Shown here in pieces: positions 31,938 through 40,822 of a stretch of 64,000 nt of DNA (positions are counted from its first letter, which is position 1; every line of letters begins with the position of its first letter). Below the pieces are notes generated by a model, which did not search any database, was not told where the DNA came from, and saw only the letters and a list, made by a program, of their open reading frames with translations. Origin of the DNA: Dawidia cretensis (GTDB lineage: Bacteria; Bacteroidota; Bacteroidia; Cytophagales; Cyclobacteriaceae). The stretch lies in NCBI RefSeq assembly GCF_018598175.1, contig NZ_JAHESE010000031.1, positions 1 to 64,000 on the forward strand, given 5' to 3'. The position numbers and the translations under genes were made by a program.

Positions 31938-33433
31938 GCGTTCGTTTTCAGCGGCAGGTTCTTTAAAAATTCTTCCGCCTTTTTAATATCGTCGTGCAAT
32001 ATGCGGTCATCCTCTATAAACGGCACTATGACACGGAAAGTATGAACGAATTCTTCGAGCGCAGGCGAAGTTTTGAGCGGCCGGCGGAAGGTGAGCGCCT
32101 GGGCCGCGGTGATGAGCTCGATGGCCAGGATGGAATACAGGTTGTTGACAATGCGATATGCCTTCGTGGCGGCATTTGCGCCCATGCTGACGTGGTCTTC
32201 CTGCCCGTTGGACGACACAATGGAATCTACCGAGGCTGGTGTGCAAAGCTGTTTGTTCTGGCTGACCAGCGAGGCTGCGGTATATTGCGGGATCATCAAT
32301 CCGGAGTTGATACCGGGGTTAGCCACCAGGTAATTGGGCAGGTCGCGCAGTCCGGCGATCAGCTGGTATGTACGTCGCTCGGAGATGTTGCCCAGCTCGG
32401 CCAGGGCAATGCCCAGGAAGTCGAGCGCCAGGGCCAGCGGCTGGCCGTGGAAGTTGCCCGCCGAGATGATGGCATCGTCGTCGGGGAAGACATTCGGATT
32501 ATCCGTTACGCTGTTGACTTCCGTCAGCATCACGCGCGTGACATAGTCGAGCGCGTCGGCGCTGGCGCCGTGTACCTGCGGAATGCAGCGGAAGGAGTAG
32601 GGATCTTGTACGTGTTTTTTAGCTTGTGCAATGAGCTCGCTGCCGGCGAGCGATGCGCGGATCGCGGCCGCCACGGACTGTTGCCCGGCATGCGGGCGGA
32701 TGGCATGGACCGACGGCAGGAACGGCTCGATACGTCCGTCAAAGGCGTCGAGTGATAATGCGCCGATCAGATTTGCGAAATGTAATAAACGCTGACCATG
32801 CACGACACACCAGGTGCCGTAGGCGCTCATGAATTGTGTGCCGTTGAGAAGCGCCAAACCTTCTTTCGCCGCAAAGGCAATAGGCTTCCACTGAAATTTT
32901 TTGTTAATGGCTTCGCCGGATAGACGGGTATGGTTGTGTTGTACTTCGCCAAGCCCCAACAGCGGCAACGACAAATGTGCCAGGGGCGCCAGGTCGCCGG
33001 AGGCGCCGAGCGATCCCATCTCGTAAATGACCGGCAGTATACGCTCGTTATACATTGCTATGAGGCGCTCGACCGTCAGGACTTGTACACCCGAGTAGCC
33101 ATACGACAGGGACTGCGCTTTCAGGAAAAGCATGAGTGACACAATCTCCTCCGGCACTTCCGGGCCGGTGCCGCAGGCGTGCGACTTCACGAGATTCTCC
33201 TGCAGTTTTTCTAACTGGTCGTGCGAAATGTTTTTGTTGTACAGCGATCCAAAGCCGGTATTGATACCATAGATCGCCTGTGTCGACCCGGCCAGTTTTT
33301 GATCGAGGTAGGTGCGGCAGCGTGTTATCTTGTCGCGGGTTTCCGCCGGTAGCTCCACAGTCACGCCGCCGTGTAGTACGGCCGTGAGATCGTCGAGTGT
33401 GAGGGGTTTATCGGATAAGAAATGCACAGGCAT
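31934..33433 (-). CDS. hutH: histidine ammonia-lyase
   Basis: A 499-residue lyase that deaminates histidine to urocanate. The Ala-Ser-Gly triad that forms the MIO cofactor lies in GSLGASGDLAPLAHL at about residues 144-146, as in characterised HutH proteins. The specificity loop reads KSHACG; the Ser-His pair marks histidine rather than phenylalanine or tyrosine lyases. QDPYSFRCIPQVHGASAD is another signature. I start at the ATG at 33433; a TTG at 33472 would add 13 residues and reach into the hisS stop. The rest of the Hut pathway is not in the window. It lies 22 bases after hisS, so its expression is tied to the tRNA synthetase. Confidence 0.92.
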   Translation of the reverse strand: MPVHFLSDKPLTLDDLTAVLHGGVTVELPAETRDKITRCRTYLDQKLAGSTQAIYGINTGFGSLYNKNISHDQLEKLQENLVKSHACGTGPEVPEEIVSLMLFLKAQSLSYGYSGVQVLTVERLIAMYNERILPVIYEMGSLGASGDLAPLAHLSLPLLGLGEVQHNHTRLSGEAINKKFQWKPIAFAAKEGLALLNGTQFMSAYGTWCVVHGQRLLHFANLIGALSLDAFDGRIEPFLPSVHAIRPHAGQQSVAAAIRASLAGSELIAQAKKHVQDPYSFRCIPQVHGASADALDYVTRVMLTEVNSVTDNPNVFPDDDAIISAGNFHGQPLALALDFLGIALAELGNISERRTYQLIAGLRDLPNYLVANPGINSGLMIPQYTAASLVSQNKQLCTPASVDSIVSSNGQEDHVSMGANAATKAYRIVNNLYSILAIELITAAQALTFRRPLKTSPALEEFVHTFRVIVPFIEDDRILHDDIKKAEEFLKNLPLKTNA

Positions 33434-33455
33434 CGTTGGTTGGGTTGGGGCGTGG

Positions 33456-34823
33456 TTACCGCAGTTTGGCAATGACCTCGTCGACGGTGGCTTTCACTTG
33501 CTCGCCTTTCTCCATGTCCTTAAAGGTCAACTGGCCAGTCTGCATCTCGTTCGAGCCGATCACCAACGTGAAGGGTATCATCTTTTTGTTGGCGTACGTT
33601 AGCTGCTTGTCCAACTTTTTCTGGTCGGGATATATTTCGGATGGTATACCGGCCGCGCGGAGCTTGGCCAATACCCCAATGCCATACTGCAAGGAGGCAT
33701 CATCAAAATGACAGATCAATACTTTAGACGCTACAATGGTGTTCTTCGGGAAAAGCTCCAGCTTTTCCATGGCGTCGTAGATGCGGTCAACGCCGAAGGA
33801 GAAGCCCACACCCGACAGGTTTTCTTTATCGCCAAAGGCCTTGGTCAGGTTGTCATAACGACCGCCACCACTCACACTGCCGATGCCGCTATTGTGAATC
33901 TTTACTTCAAAGATACATCCAGTATAGTAGCTCAGGCCCCGGGCCAGGGCAATATCGAATTCAACGTGTGTATCGTCTGCGTTGTAGCTTTGCAGCAGGT
34001 TTAATACTTCGCGTAAATCGCGTAAACCATTCTGTCCCGTTTCTTTCCCATCAAAGCGGTCATAGAGGAACGCAATCTTGTTTGTCGTGGAGCCTTTCAC
34101 TTCCAGCAACTCAAACAATGTGGTGAGGCTCTCTTCCGAGAAGCCTTTGGGACGGAGCTCTTCTTTAACCTTTTCAACACCGATCTTGTCGAGCTTATCG
34201 ATGGCTACAAACAGTGCCACCTCACGGTCTTGCGCGCCAATTGCTTCGGCAATGCCCGACAGTACGCCGCGGTGGTTGATCTTGATGCTGTAGTCGGTGA
34301 CACCAAGGCCTTTGAATACCTCTTTGATCATCAAAATGATCTCGGCTTCGCAGAGCAGGGAGTTGGTGCCCACGACGTCGGCATCGCATTGGTAAAACTC
34401 ACGGTAGCGGCCAAGCTGTGGCGCGTCGCCGCGCCATACGGGCTGCATCTGGTAGCGTTTGAAGGGAAATGCGATGTCGTTGCGGTTCATCACGACGTGA
34501 CGCGCAAAAGGAACCGTTAGATCATATCGCAAACCCTTCTCCGTGATGGCCGACGCGATCGGCCGCAATTGCCGGCTGGCAAGGGTAGGATCATCCACTT
34601 TCTTCAGGAAATCGCCCGAATTCAGAATCTTAAACAGCAGCTGGTCGCCTTCCTCGCCATATTTCCCGGTCAGCGTTGACAGGTTTTCCATGGCGGGGGT
34701 TTCCAGGGGCATAAAGCCGTAGGTCTGGAATACCTGGCGGATGGTGTTAAAAATAAACTGCCGCTTGGCCATGACTGCGGGACCGAAATCGCGTGTTCCT
34801 TTGGGTAATGTGGGTTTTTCCAT
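33456..34823 (-). CDS. hisS: histidyl-tRNA synthetase
   Basis: A 455-residue class II aminoacyl-tRNA synthetase charging tRNA-His. Motif 1 lies near GFMPLETPAMENL, motif 2 near FKRYQMQPVWRGDAPQLGRYREFYQCDAD-type sequence (about 118-145), the histidine-specific LARGLSYYTGCIFEV at about 292-306, and motif 3 in GGGRYDNL plus GFSFGVDRIY (about 318-345). The C-terminal anticodon-binding domain ends at KLR. First gene of an operon with hutH and a secreted adhesin. It has a short predicted leader of about 10 bases, so no leader attenuation is expected. Confidence 0.96.
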   Translation of the reverse strand: MEKPTLPKGTRDFGPAVMAKRQFIFNTIRQVFQTYGFMPLETPAMENLSTLTGKYGEEGDQLLFKILNSGDFLKKVDDPTLASRQLRPIASAITEKGLRYDLTVPFARHVVMNRNDIAFPFKRYQMQPVWRGDAPQLGRYREFYQCDADVVGTNSLLCEAEIILMIKEVFKGLGVTDYSIKINHRGVLSGIAEAIGAQDREVALFVAIDKLDKIGVEKVKEELRPKGFSEESLTTLFELLEVKGSTTNKIAFLYDRFDGKETGQNGLRDLREVLNLLQSYNADDTHVEFDIALARGLSYYTGCIFEVKIHNSGIGSVSGGGRYDNLTKAFGDKENLSGVGFSFGVDRIYDAMEKLELFPKNTIVASKVLICHFDDASLQYGIGVLAKLRAAGIPSEIYPDQKKLDKQLTYANKKMIPFTLVIGSNEMQTGQLTFKDMEKGEQVKATVDEVIAKLR

Positions 34824-34837
34824 AAAATTCTACGTCG

Positions 34838-34845
34838 CAAAGCTA
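34838..34845 (-). promoter_or_regulatory. -7 box upstream of hisS
   Basis: TAGCTTTG on the minus strand matches TAnnTTTG exactly, 15 bases from the start codon at 34823. The -33 region is not recognisable. Confidence 0.5.
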
Positions 34846-34915
34846 ACCAGGATTTTCAGGAACGGAAGGCCCTGGGGGCCAATACGGGGTGTGTCAGGAT
34901 AATTACGATTATTTC

Positions 34916-34946
34916 TTGGTTGGAATGGAAAAGCGGATTATTTTTG
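34916..34946 (+). promoter_or_regulatory. promoter of the small basic protein gene
   Basis: TTGG (34916-34919), 19 bases, then TATTTTTG (34939-34946, reading T at 34939). Both elements match the Bacteroidota consensus; the start codon is 24 bases downstream. Confidence 0.7.
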
Positions 34947-34970
34947 CGCTCCTTTTAAAGAATAAGTGCC

Positions 34971-35129
34971 ATGGCAGTAACCAGACTTAAGAGAAAAAAC
35001 CGCAAAGATAAAGCTAAATCGGCTGTTCGCCGTCAGTCGCTGAAAATCCAGAATGCGAAACCGGTGATCAAGAACGTTGACATCGAAGCAATCAAAGAAG
35101 AGTTCAAAGCTAAGGCTGCTAAGAAATAA
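34971..35129 (+). CDS. small basic protein, 52 residues
   Basis: A short frame encoding MAVTRLKRKNRKDKAKSAVR, continuing to EEFKAKAAKK. About a third of the residues are Lys or Arg. The first 30 residues look RNA- or ribosome-binding, and the second half (VIKNVDIEAIKEEF) could form one amphipathic helix. It has a nearly perfect promoter and its own terminator, the signature of a strongly expressed single gene. I do not recognise a named family; a role at the ribosome or nucleoid is inference from size and charge. Confidence 0.72.
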   Translation: MAVTRLKRKNRKDKAKSAVRRQSLKIQNAKPVIKNVDIEAIKEEFKAKAAKK

Positions 35130-35155
35130 GCAGTCCCGACCTTTTATGATATGGT

Positions 35156-35190
35156 AAAGCCTTGTACAATCGTACAGGGCTTTCTGTTTT
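35156..35190 (+). terminator. intrinsic terminator after the small basic protein gene
   Basis: AAAGCCTTGTAC (35156-35167) pairs with GTACAGGGCTTT (35172-35183), one G-U pair, four-base loop, followed by CTGTTTTT. Confidence 0.85.
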
Positions 35191-35229
35191 TACCACGTGT
35201 AAGCCATTTAGCGAGAAACGTCTGGAAGT

Positions 35230-35340
35230 TTAGCTATCCCCTAAATATTCGTCCTCCATCGTCTCGAACTTCATCCTAAGCTCATCTGAAATCGACTTGT
35301 GAAGTCCAGTTTCCTTTCTGATAATCCCAGCTAAAAGATT
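35230..35340 (-). pseudogene. possible gene remnant in an AT-rich intergenic patch
   Basis: An open stretch of 36 codons bounded by stops, without a start codon, whose translation NLLAGIIRKETGLHKSISDE, ending EYLGDS, looks like the C-terminal end of a real helical protein. Just upstream, in another frame, there is an ATG followed by KSFSWDYQ, so a frameshift may have split a small gene. Base composition is lower in GC than the neighbours. It could equally be a chance frame; no family is recognised. The whole interval 35130-35439 contains no intact gene. Confidence 0.3.
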
Positions 35341-35387
35341 TCATACGTGTAGTCTTAGCTGGCTACCCGGCACTTTTTCCGTTTTCG

Positions 35388-35419
35388 TTGAGACTTCCCC
35401 GCTAACTTTCTTAACATTG
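35388..35419 (+). promoter_or_regulatory. candidate promoter of the exonuclease III gene
   Basis: TTG (35388-35390), 21 bases, TAACATTG (35412-35419), one base from the -7 consensus and 20 bases before the start codon. Confidence 0.4.
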
Positions 35420-35439
35420 AGGCCGCAAAACCAACCGCT

Positions 35440-36210
35440 ATGAAGCATTTTGTCAACTGGAACGTAAACGGCATCCGCTCGATCATTAAAAAGGACTTTC
35501 TGAAAGATGTCGCGCAGATGGACCCGGACATTCTGTGTTTCCAGGAGACCAAAGCGGCCGTAGAGGAAGTGCGTTCAGCGCTGGAGCTGCTGCCAGGGTA
35601 CCATGTGTACGTCAATTCATCCAAGGCCCGCAAGGGCTATTCCGGCACGGCCATCCTGAGCAAAGAAGAACCGATGCAGGTAACCTATGACATGGGCCTG
35701 GAAGAGCACGACCAGGAGGGACGCGTGATCGCAGCCGAGTTTGCGACCTACTTTGTGGTAACGGTTTATACGCCTAACTCCGGCGACGGACTGGCACGCC
35801 TGGACTACCGCGAGCGTTGGGATAAAGAGTTTATGGAGTATCTGCAATGGCTCAGTCGCCGCAAGCCGGTCATTGTCTGCGGTGACCTGAACGTAGCGCA
35901 TCAGGCGATCGACATTGCCCGTGCGAAAGAGAACTACAACAAGTCTGCCGGCTATACCCAGCGCGAAATAGATGGTTTCACCCGCCTGCTGGAATCCGGG
36001 TTTGTCGACACCTTCCGGCGATTTTATCCAGAACAGGTTAAGTATTCGTATTGGGACTATGTCACCAAAGCCCGTGAGAAAAACACCGGCTGGCGCATCG
36101 ACTACTTCCTGGTAGCCGAGTCGCTGATGGACAAGGTCAAGGAGGCCGCCATTTACAATGAATACCTGGGCTCGGACCACTGTCCGGTAGCCATCCGGAT
36201 AGACTTATAA
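35440..36210 (+). CDS. xth: exodeoxyribonuclease III (AP endonuclease)
   Basis: A 256-residue Mg-dependent exonuclease/AP endonuclease of the Xth family, acting in base-excision repair. The N-terminus MKHFVNWNVNGIRSIIKKDF carries the conserved Asn of the active site; DPDILCFQETKA (about 28-39) holds the metal-binding Glu. PVIVCGDLNVAHQAIDIA (about 143-160) contains the catalytic Asp-Asn pair, and GSDHCPVAIRI at the C-terminus the catalytic His. Length is normal. The gene stands alone; the next gene (murA) is convergent, 22 bases away, with no obvious terminator between them. Confidence 0.95.
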   Translation: MKHFVNWNVNGIRSIIKKDFLKDVAQMDPDILCFQETKAAVEEVRSALELLPGYHVYVNSSKARKGYSGTAILSKEEPMQVTYDMGLEEHDQEGRVIAAEFATYFVVTVYTPNSGDGLARLDYRERWDKEFMEYLQWLSRRKPVIVCGDLNVAHQAIDIARAKENYNKSAGYTQREIDGFTRLLESGFVDTFRRFYPEQVKYSYWDYVTKAREKNTGWRIDYFLVAESLMDKVKEAAIYNEYLGSDHCPVAIRIDL

Positions 36211-36232
36211 TCCGACGAAAAAAGAAAAATTC

Positions 36233-37546
36233 TTAGTTGCCACCGACACGCTCGATGTCCGCACCAATGGCGCGCAGACGCGCTTCGATGTTTTGGTAGC
36301 CGCGGTCGATCTGCTCGATGTTGGAGATCTCGCTGGTGCCCGGTGCTGACAGGGCCGCGATGAGCAGGGCTACACCGGCACGGATGTCGGGTGACGACAT
36401 CTTGATGCCTTTGAGCGGCTGCTTACGGTCCAGGCCGATGACGTTCGCGCGGTGCGGATCGCACAGGATGATCTGCGCGCCCATGTCGATCAGCTTGTCG
36501 ACAAAGAACAGGCGGCTTTCAAACATCTTCTGGTGAATGAGCACGGTGCCTTTGGCTTGTGTTGCCACCACCAGCACGATGCTGATCAGGTCGGGCGTGA
36601 AGCCGGGCCAGGGAGCATCGGCTACGGTCAGGATAGAGCCGTCGATGAAGGTCTCGATCTCGTAGCGCTCCTGGGAGGGTATGAAGATATCATCGCCGCG
36701 GAATTCGAGCTTGATGCCGAGGCGCCGGAAAATGTCCGGGATGACGCCGAGCATGTCGATGCGGCAATTTTTGATGGTGATTTCCGATTGGGTCATCGCC
36801 GCCAGGCCGATGAAGCTGCCGATCTCGATCATGTCGGGCAGCATGGTATGTTCGGTGCCGCCGAGCTTGTCGACACCTTCAATGGTCAGCAGGTTGGAGC
36901 CTACGCCGCTGATCTTAGCACCCATGCGGTTGAGCATGAGGCAGAGCTGTTGCAGGTAGGGTTCACAGGCCGCGTTGTAGATGGTTGTGGTGCCTTTGGC
37001 CAGGACCGCCGCCATGACGACGTTGGCTGTGCCGGTGACGGAGGCTTCGTCCAGCAGCATGTAGCAGCCGCGGAGCTCGCTGGCGTCGATGTGGAAGAGG
37101 TGCTCGCTGGCGTCGAAGTTAAACCTGGCGCCCAGTTTCTGGAAGCCGAGGAAGTGCGTATCCAACCGACGACGGCCGATCTTGTCGCCACCCGGTTTGG
37201 GCAGGGTGGCCTTGCCAAAGCGGGCCAGGATCGGACCGAGCAACATCACGGAACCGCGCAGGGCGGCCGCTTTCTTGCGGTATTCGTCCGTCTCTAAAAA
37301 AGCTGTGTTGATGTTGTTGGAGGTAAAGCGGCAAGAGCCATTGCCGAGGCGCTCGACCTTGCTGCCCAGGTCGCCAATGAGCTCGATGAGCTTGTTGACG
37401 TCAACAATATCCGGAATGTTGTGGATGGTGATGGTCTCTGGCGACAGCAGAACGGCGCTCAGAATTTGCAGTGCTTCGTTTTTGGCACCCTGGGGAGTGA
37501 TCTCACCTTTCAGTTTTTTTCCACCCCGTATCTTGAAAATGCTCAT
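36233..37546 (-). CDS. murA: UDP-N-acetylglucosamine 1-carboxyvinyltransferase with Asp in place of the fosfomycin-target Cys
   Basis: A 437-residue enzyme catalysing the first committed step of peptidoglycan synthesis, transferring enolpyruvate from phosphoenolpyruvate to UDP-GlcNAc. The N-terminal RGGKKLKGEITPQGAKNEAL and RGSVMLLGPILARFG are typical. The active-site loop reads PGGDKIGRRRLDTH: position 121 is aspartate where the fosfomycin-sensitive enzymes have cysteine. The Cys-to-Asp form is known to stay active and to resist fosfomycin. It is 22 bases downstream of the DUF4290 gene, on the same strand, so probably cotranscribed. The other EPSP-synthase-like family members lack this loop. 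Confidence 0.96.
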   Translation of the reverse strand: MSIFKIRGGKKLKGEITPQGAKNEALQILSAVLLSPETITIHNIPDIVDVNKLIELIGDLGSKVERLGNGSCRFTSNNINTAFLETDEYRKKAAALRGSVMLLGPILARFGKATLPKPGGDKIGRRRLDTHFLGFQKLGARFNFDASEHLFHIDASELRGCYMLLDEASVTGTANVVMAAVLAKGTTTIYNAACEPYLQQLCLMLNRMGAKISGVGSNLLTIEGVDKLGGTEHTMLPDMIEIGSFIGLAAMTQSEITIKNCRIDMLGVIPDIFRRLGIKLEFRGDDIFIPSQERYEIETFIDGSILTVADAPWPGFTPDLISIVLVVATQAKGTVLIHQKMFESRLFFVDKLIDMGAQIILCDPHRANVIGLDRKQPLKGIKMSSPDIRAGVALLIAALSAPGTSEISNIEQIDRGYQNIEARLRAIGADIERVGGN

Positions 37547-37568
37547 GGAATACGCTCTGTTCTAATGG

Positions 37569-38297
37569 CTACTGGTCTCTTCTGCGCTTGAAATTGTTGT
37601 TGTTATTGCCACGGTTCTTGTTGAATGGGCGGTTGTGACCACCGCTGCCGCCACCCTGACGGTTGTGGCTTTGGTGTCCCGGATGGGCCTGATTGCCACT
37701 GGGGCCTCCTTGCGGGCGAACCTTTTTGCGTTCTTTGTATAACTTCTCGAAGAGGTTGTCTTCGCGTATTTTGTCGATGGTCATGTTGAGCGCACCACCC
37801 GACATCATATTGATATCACGCAGAATGACCGAATCATCCAGAGGCTCCTTGTTCCAGTTGGCGTAGAACGTTTTCATGAGCTTGCCCAGGTAGATGATGG
37901 CGTCTTCGCGCTCTTGCGGATCTTCTTTCTTCAGTGCTTCCTTTACCAGCTTCTCAATGTTTTTGCCGTAGTGCTTAAAGCGTACGTCGTTCTTTGGGTA
38001 CTCGACCTTTAGCGGCTTCTTGAAGACAGTTTCGCGGTCGGGTATGGTATAGGGATTGTTTACGTCGAGGTCGAAGTCGGCGATGATATACAGATCGTCC
38101 CACATGCGTTGCGGATCTTCACCCTGCTCTTTGATGGAGGGCGTGAGCTGTTTGATCAGCTCGATCAGCGTATAGGCAAGCTCTGTACGTTTTTGCTTAT
38201 CAGGTTGCTGGCGAATGTACTCGACAAGCTTTTGTACGTTGCGGCCGTATTCTTTTAAAATGATGTGGGGACGGGAAGTATTATATTCTCCTATCAT
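37569..38297 (-). CDS. DUF4290 family protein with Gly/Asn/Arg-rich tail
   Basis: A 242-residue protein of the Bacteroidota-specific family DUF4290. The first 190 residues are helical with the conserved YNTSRPHIILKEYGRNVQKL start and FKHYGKNIEKLVKEAL in the middle. The last 50 residues are low-complexity, rich in Gly, His, Asn and Arg (QGGGSGGHNRPFNKNRGNNN, then KRRRD), resembling RNA-binding RGG tails. It is encoded directly before murA, a pairing that suggests a role connected with cell-wall synthesis or growth, but no function is established. No signal peptide: cytoplasmic. Confidence 0.85.
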   Translation of the reverse strand: MIGEYNTSRPHIILKEYGRNVQKLVEYIRQQPDKQKRTELAYTLIELIKQLTPSIKEQGEDPQRMWDDLYIIADFDLDVNNPYTIPDRETVFKKPLKVEYPKNDVRFKHYGKNIEKLVKEALKKEDPQEREDAIIYLGKLMKTFYANWNKEPLDDSVILRDINMMSGGALNMTIDKIREDNLFEKLYKERKKVRPQGGPSGNQAHPGHQSHNRQGGGSGGHNRPFNKNRGNNNNNFKRRRDQ

Positions 38298-38500
38298 ACA
38301 GTTTTTTTTATTAGTACCTCCTCCGGCAAGGGCCGGCGGGTGTTGTCAAAAATTTAATGAGATCAGGCACCGATTGCTCAGGATGTCCGGTAAAAGTTCA
38401 ATGGCAATGGATCCGGGTCCTTTCAGGTAAATTATATTTAACCGCAAGGTAACGGATATTTCATCAAAAGTAAAATACTGGCCCGGGGCGCGTTTCTGCC

Positions 38501-40762
38501 CTAGTTCTCGACGATGCGCAGCTTGGCGAAGCTCAGCAGCAGGGTTTTTTCGCCGATGTCCTTAAAGCCGATCTTGGCCTTGCGGTCCGCGCCGGAGGTA
38601 TCCATTTGCAAAACCGTGCCAAAGCCGAATTTCGGGTGCTCTACCCGCATGCCTACCTGCAGCGCCCCCGTGTCGCTCGGGATGAAGTCGGCGGGTGGCT
38701 TGTACGTCACCGGGCGTATCGGCGGCGCGGAGGTAACGGTCTTTTTAATGCCGGACACCAGCTTTTTGGCGTACTGGCTGGGCGGCGGCGAAGATTCTAT
38801 CGCGCTGCTGAACTTGCTGCTGACCTTGATGAAGGACGAATCGATATCGTCCAGGAAACGGCTGGGTTCGGAATTCTTGAGGCGCCCGAAGCGGTAGCGC
38901 GACAGGGCATACGACAGGAACAGACGTTTCTCCGCGCGGGTAATGGCCACGTAAAACAGGCGGCGTTCCTCTTCCAGGTCGGCGCGGCTGTTGATCATCA
39001 TCTGCGAGGGGAACAGGTCTTCTTCCATGCCTACCATGTAGACATACTTAAACTCTAACCCCTTGGCCATGTGAATGGTCATCAGCGTGACTTTGTCCGG
39101 GTCCTTATCTTTCTCTTCGTCCTGGCCTGTCAGCAAGGATACCTCTTGCAGGAAGGCCCCCAGGCTTTTATCCTGGCGCTCGGGGTCGTCGGTAAATTCC
39201 TTGATCGCGTTCAGCAGCTCCTGTACGTTTTCGTAGCGGCTCAGGCCTTCTACGGTCTTGTCTTCGTACAGCTCGCGCAGCAGGCCCGAGCTTTTGGCGA
39301 TCTCGAAGGCAGCATCGTACGCGTCCTTGCGTTCGATCTCAATCGAGAAACGTTTGATCATGGTCACAAAGTCGTCGATCGGTCCGGCCACACGTCCGCC
39401 CACAAACGGCGTCACGTTTTGGACAATGTCCCACAGGGGAGCACCGTGGTCGTTGGCCGCCACGACAATCTTGTCGACCGTAGCGTCGCCGATACCACGC
39501 TTGGGCAGGTTGATGATGCGGCGGAACGAGGCCTCGTCCTGCTGGTTCATGGTGAAACGCAGGTACGCCAGAATGTCTTTGATCTCTTTGCGCTGGTAGA
39601 ACGACAGACCGCCCACCATGCGGTACGGAATGTTCATGCGCCGCAGCGATTCTTCCAGCGCACGCGACTGGCTGTTGGTGCGGTATAATATGGCAAAGTC
39701 GCTATACTTCATCTGGTGCTGCATGCGCTCCTGGAAGATGGACGTCGCTACGAGGCGGCCTTCTTCGTTGTCGGATACGGCTTTGATCAGCTCGATAAGC
39801 TTGCCTTCTTCGTTGGCCGTCCACACATTCTTGGGCAGCTGCGCGCGGTTGCGTTTGATGACCGAGTTGGCGGCTTGCACAATGTTGCTGGTGGAGCGAT
39901 AGTTCTGCTCCAGCTTGATCACCTTCAGGTCGGCATAGTCACGCTCGAAGTTCAGGATGTTGGTAATGTCGGCACCGCGGAAGGCGTAGATACTTTGCGC
40001 ATCGTCGCCTACCACGCAGACGTTCTCGCGCACCGCGGCCAGCTTGCGGATGATGTAATACTGGCAGAGGTTGGTATCCTGAAACTCGTCCACCATCAGG
40101 TATTGAATGCGCTGCTGGTATTTGTTCAACACGTCGAGGTGTTCTTTGAAGAGCTTGTCGGTGTTGAACAGCAGGTCGTCAAAGTCCATGGCGCCTGACT
40201 TGTACAGGCGGTTGGTATAAATTTTATAGATGGCGCCGATTTCAGGACGCATGTTTGCCGCGTCATCACCCATCAGCTCTCCGTTCCGCAGGTACTCGTC
40301 CGCGCTGATCAGCTTGTTCTTGGCGGAAGAAATGCGGCCCAGCACGGTATTGACTTTGTATACGGCGTCGTCCAGCCCTTTCTCCTTGATAATGGTGCGC
40401 AGCAGTTGCTTGACATCGTCGGTATCGTAGATCGTAAAGTTGTTGGGATACCCTATGTGGTGTGCCTCCGCGCGAAGAATGCGCGAGAATACCGAGTGAA
40501 ATGTACCCATCATCAGGCTCCGGGCGTCGCTGCCCACGACTTTTTCGATACGGTCGCGCATTTCTTTGGCCGCCTTGTTGGTAAAGGTCAATGCCATGAT
40601 GCTGAACGGATCAACATTCTTTTCCTGAATGAGGTAAGCGATGCGAAAGGTCAGCACCCGGGTCTTGCCAGAGCCGGCGCCGGCAATGAGCATGACGGGA
40701 CCTTCGGTGGTGAGTACGCCTTCGCGTTGAGGTTCGTTGAGGGTATCTAAGTAATTCGTCAT
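38501..40762 (-). CDS. UvrD/PcrA-type ATP-dependent DNA helicase
   Basis: A 753-residue superfamily 1A 3'-5' helicase acting in nucleotide-excision repair and removal of RecA or stalled polymerase. Walker A is AGAGSGKTRV (about residues 28-37), motif Ia LTFTNKAAKEMRDR, Walker B MVDEFQDTN (about 225), motif III GDDAQSIYAFRGAD, motif IV QNYRST, motif V VTLMTIHMAKGLEFKYVY (about 560) and motif VI RRLFYVAITRAEKRL. The C-terminal 60 residues contain a small beta domain (VGMRVEHPKFGFGTVLQ), a Tudor-like end used by PcrA/UvrD to bind RNA polymerase. Stands alone; upstream gap is short and shared with a divergent gene. Confidence 0.95.
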   Translation of the reverse strand: MTNYLDTLNEPQREGVLTTEGPVMLIAGAGSGKTRVLTFRIAYLIQEKNVDPFSIMALTFTNKAAKEMRDRIEKVVGSDARSLMMGTFHSVFSRILRAEAHHIGYPNNFTIYDTDDVKQLLRTIIKEKGLDDAVYKVNTVLGRISSAKNKLISADEYLRNGELMGDDAANMRPEIGAIYKIYTNRLYKSGAMDFDDLLFNTDKLFKEHLDVLNKYQQRIQYLMVDEFQDTNLCQYYIIRKLAAVRENVCVVGDDAQSIYAFRGADITNILNFERDYADLKVIKLEQNYRSTSNIVQAANSVIKRNRAQLPKNVWTANEEGKLIELIKAVSDNEEGRLVATSIFQERMQHQMKYSDFAILYRTNSQSRALEESLRRMNIPYRMVGGLSFYQRKEIKDILAYLRFTMNQQDEASFRRIINLPKRGIGDATVDKIVVAANDHGAPLWDIVQNVTPFVGGRVAGPIDDFVTMIKRFSIEIERKDAYDAAFEIAKSSGLLRELYEDKTVEGLSRYENVQELLNAIKEFTDDPERQDKSLGAFLQEVSLLTGQDEEKDKDPDKVTLMTIHMAKGLEFKYVYMVGMEEDLFPSQMMINSRADLEEERRLFYVAITRAEKRLFLSYALSRYRFGRLKNSEPSRFLDDIDSSFIKVSSKFSSAIESSPPPSQYAKKLVSGIKKTVTSAPPIRPVTYKPPADFIPSDTGALQVGMRVEHPKFGFGTVLQMDTSGADRKAKIGFKDIGEKTLLLSFAKLRIVEN

Positions 40763-40822
40763 AATTCAGAGCGCAAATTAAACATTAAAGACGGACATCC
40801 TTTTAATGAAATTTGTCCTTTG

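Noticed and set aside
34823-34860. Leader-peptide or T-box control of hisS
   Set aside because: The predicted leader is only about 10 bases, with no His-rich frame or terminator.
36452-37297. 281-codon open frame antisense to murA
   Set aside because: No recognisable domain; murA is complete and well matched.
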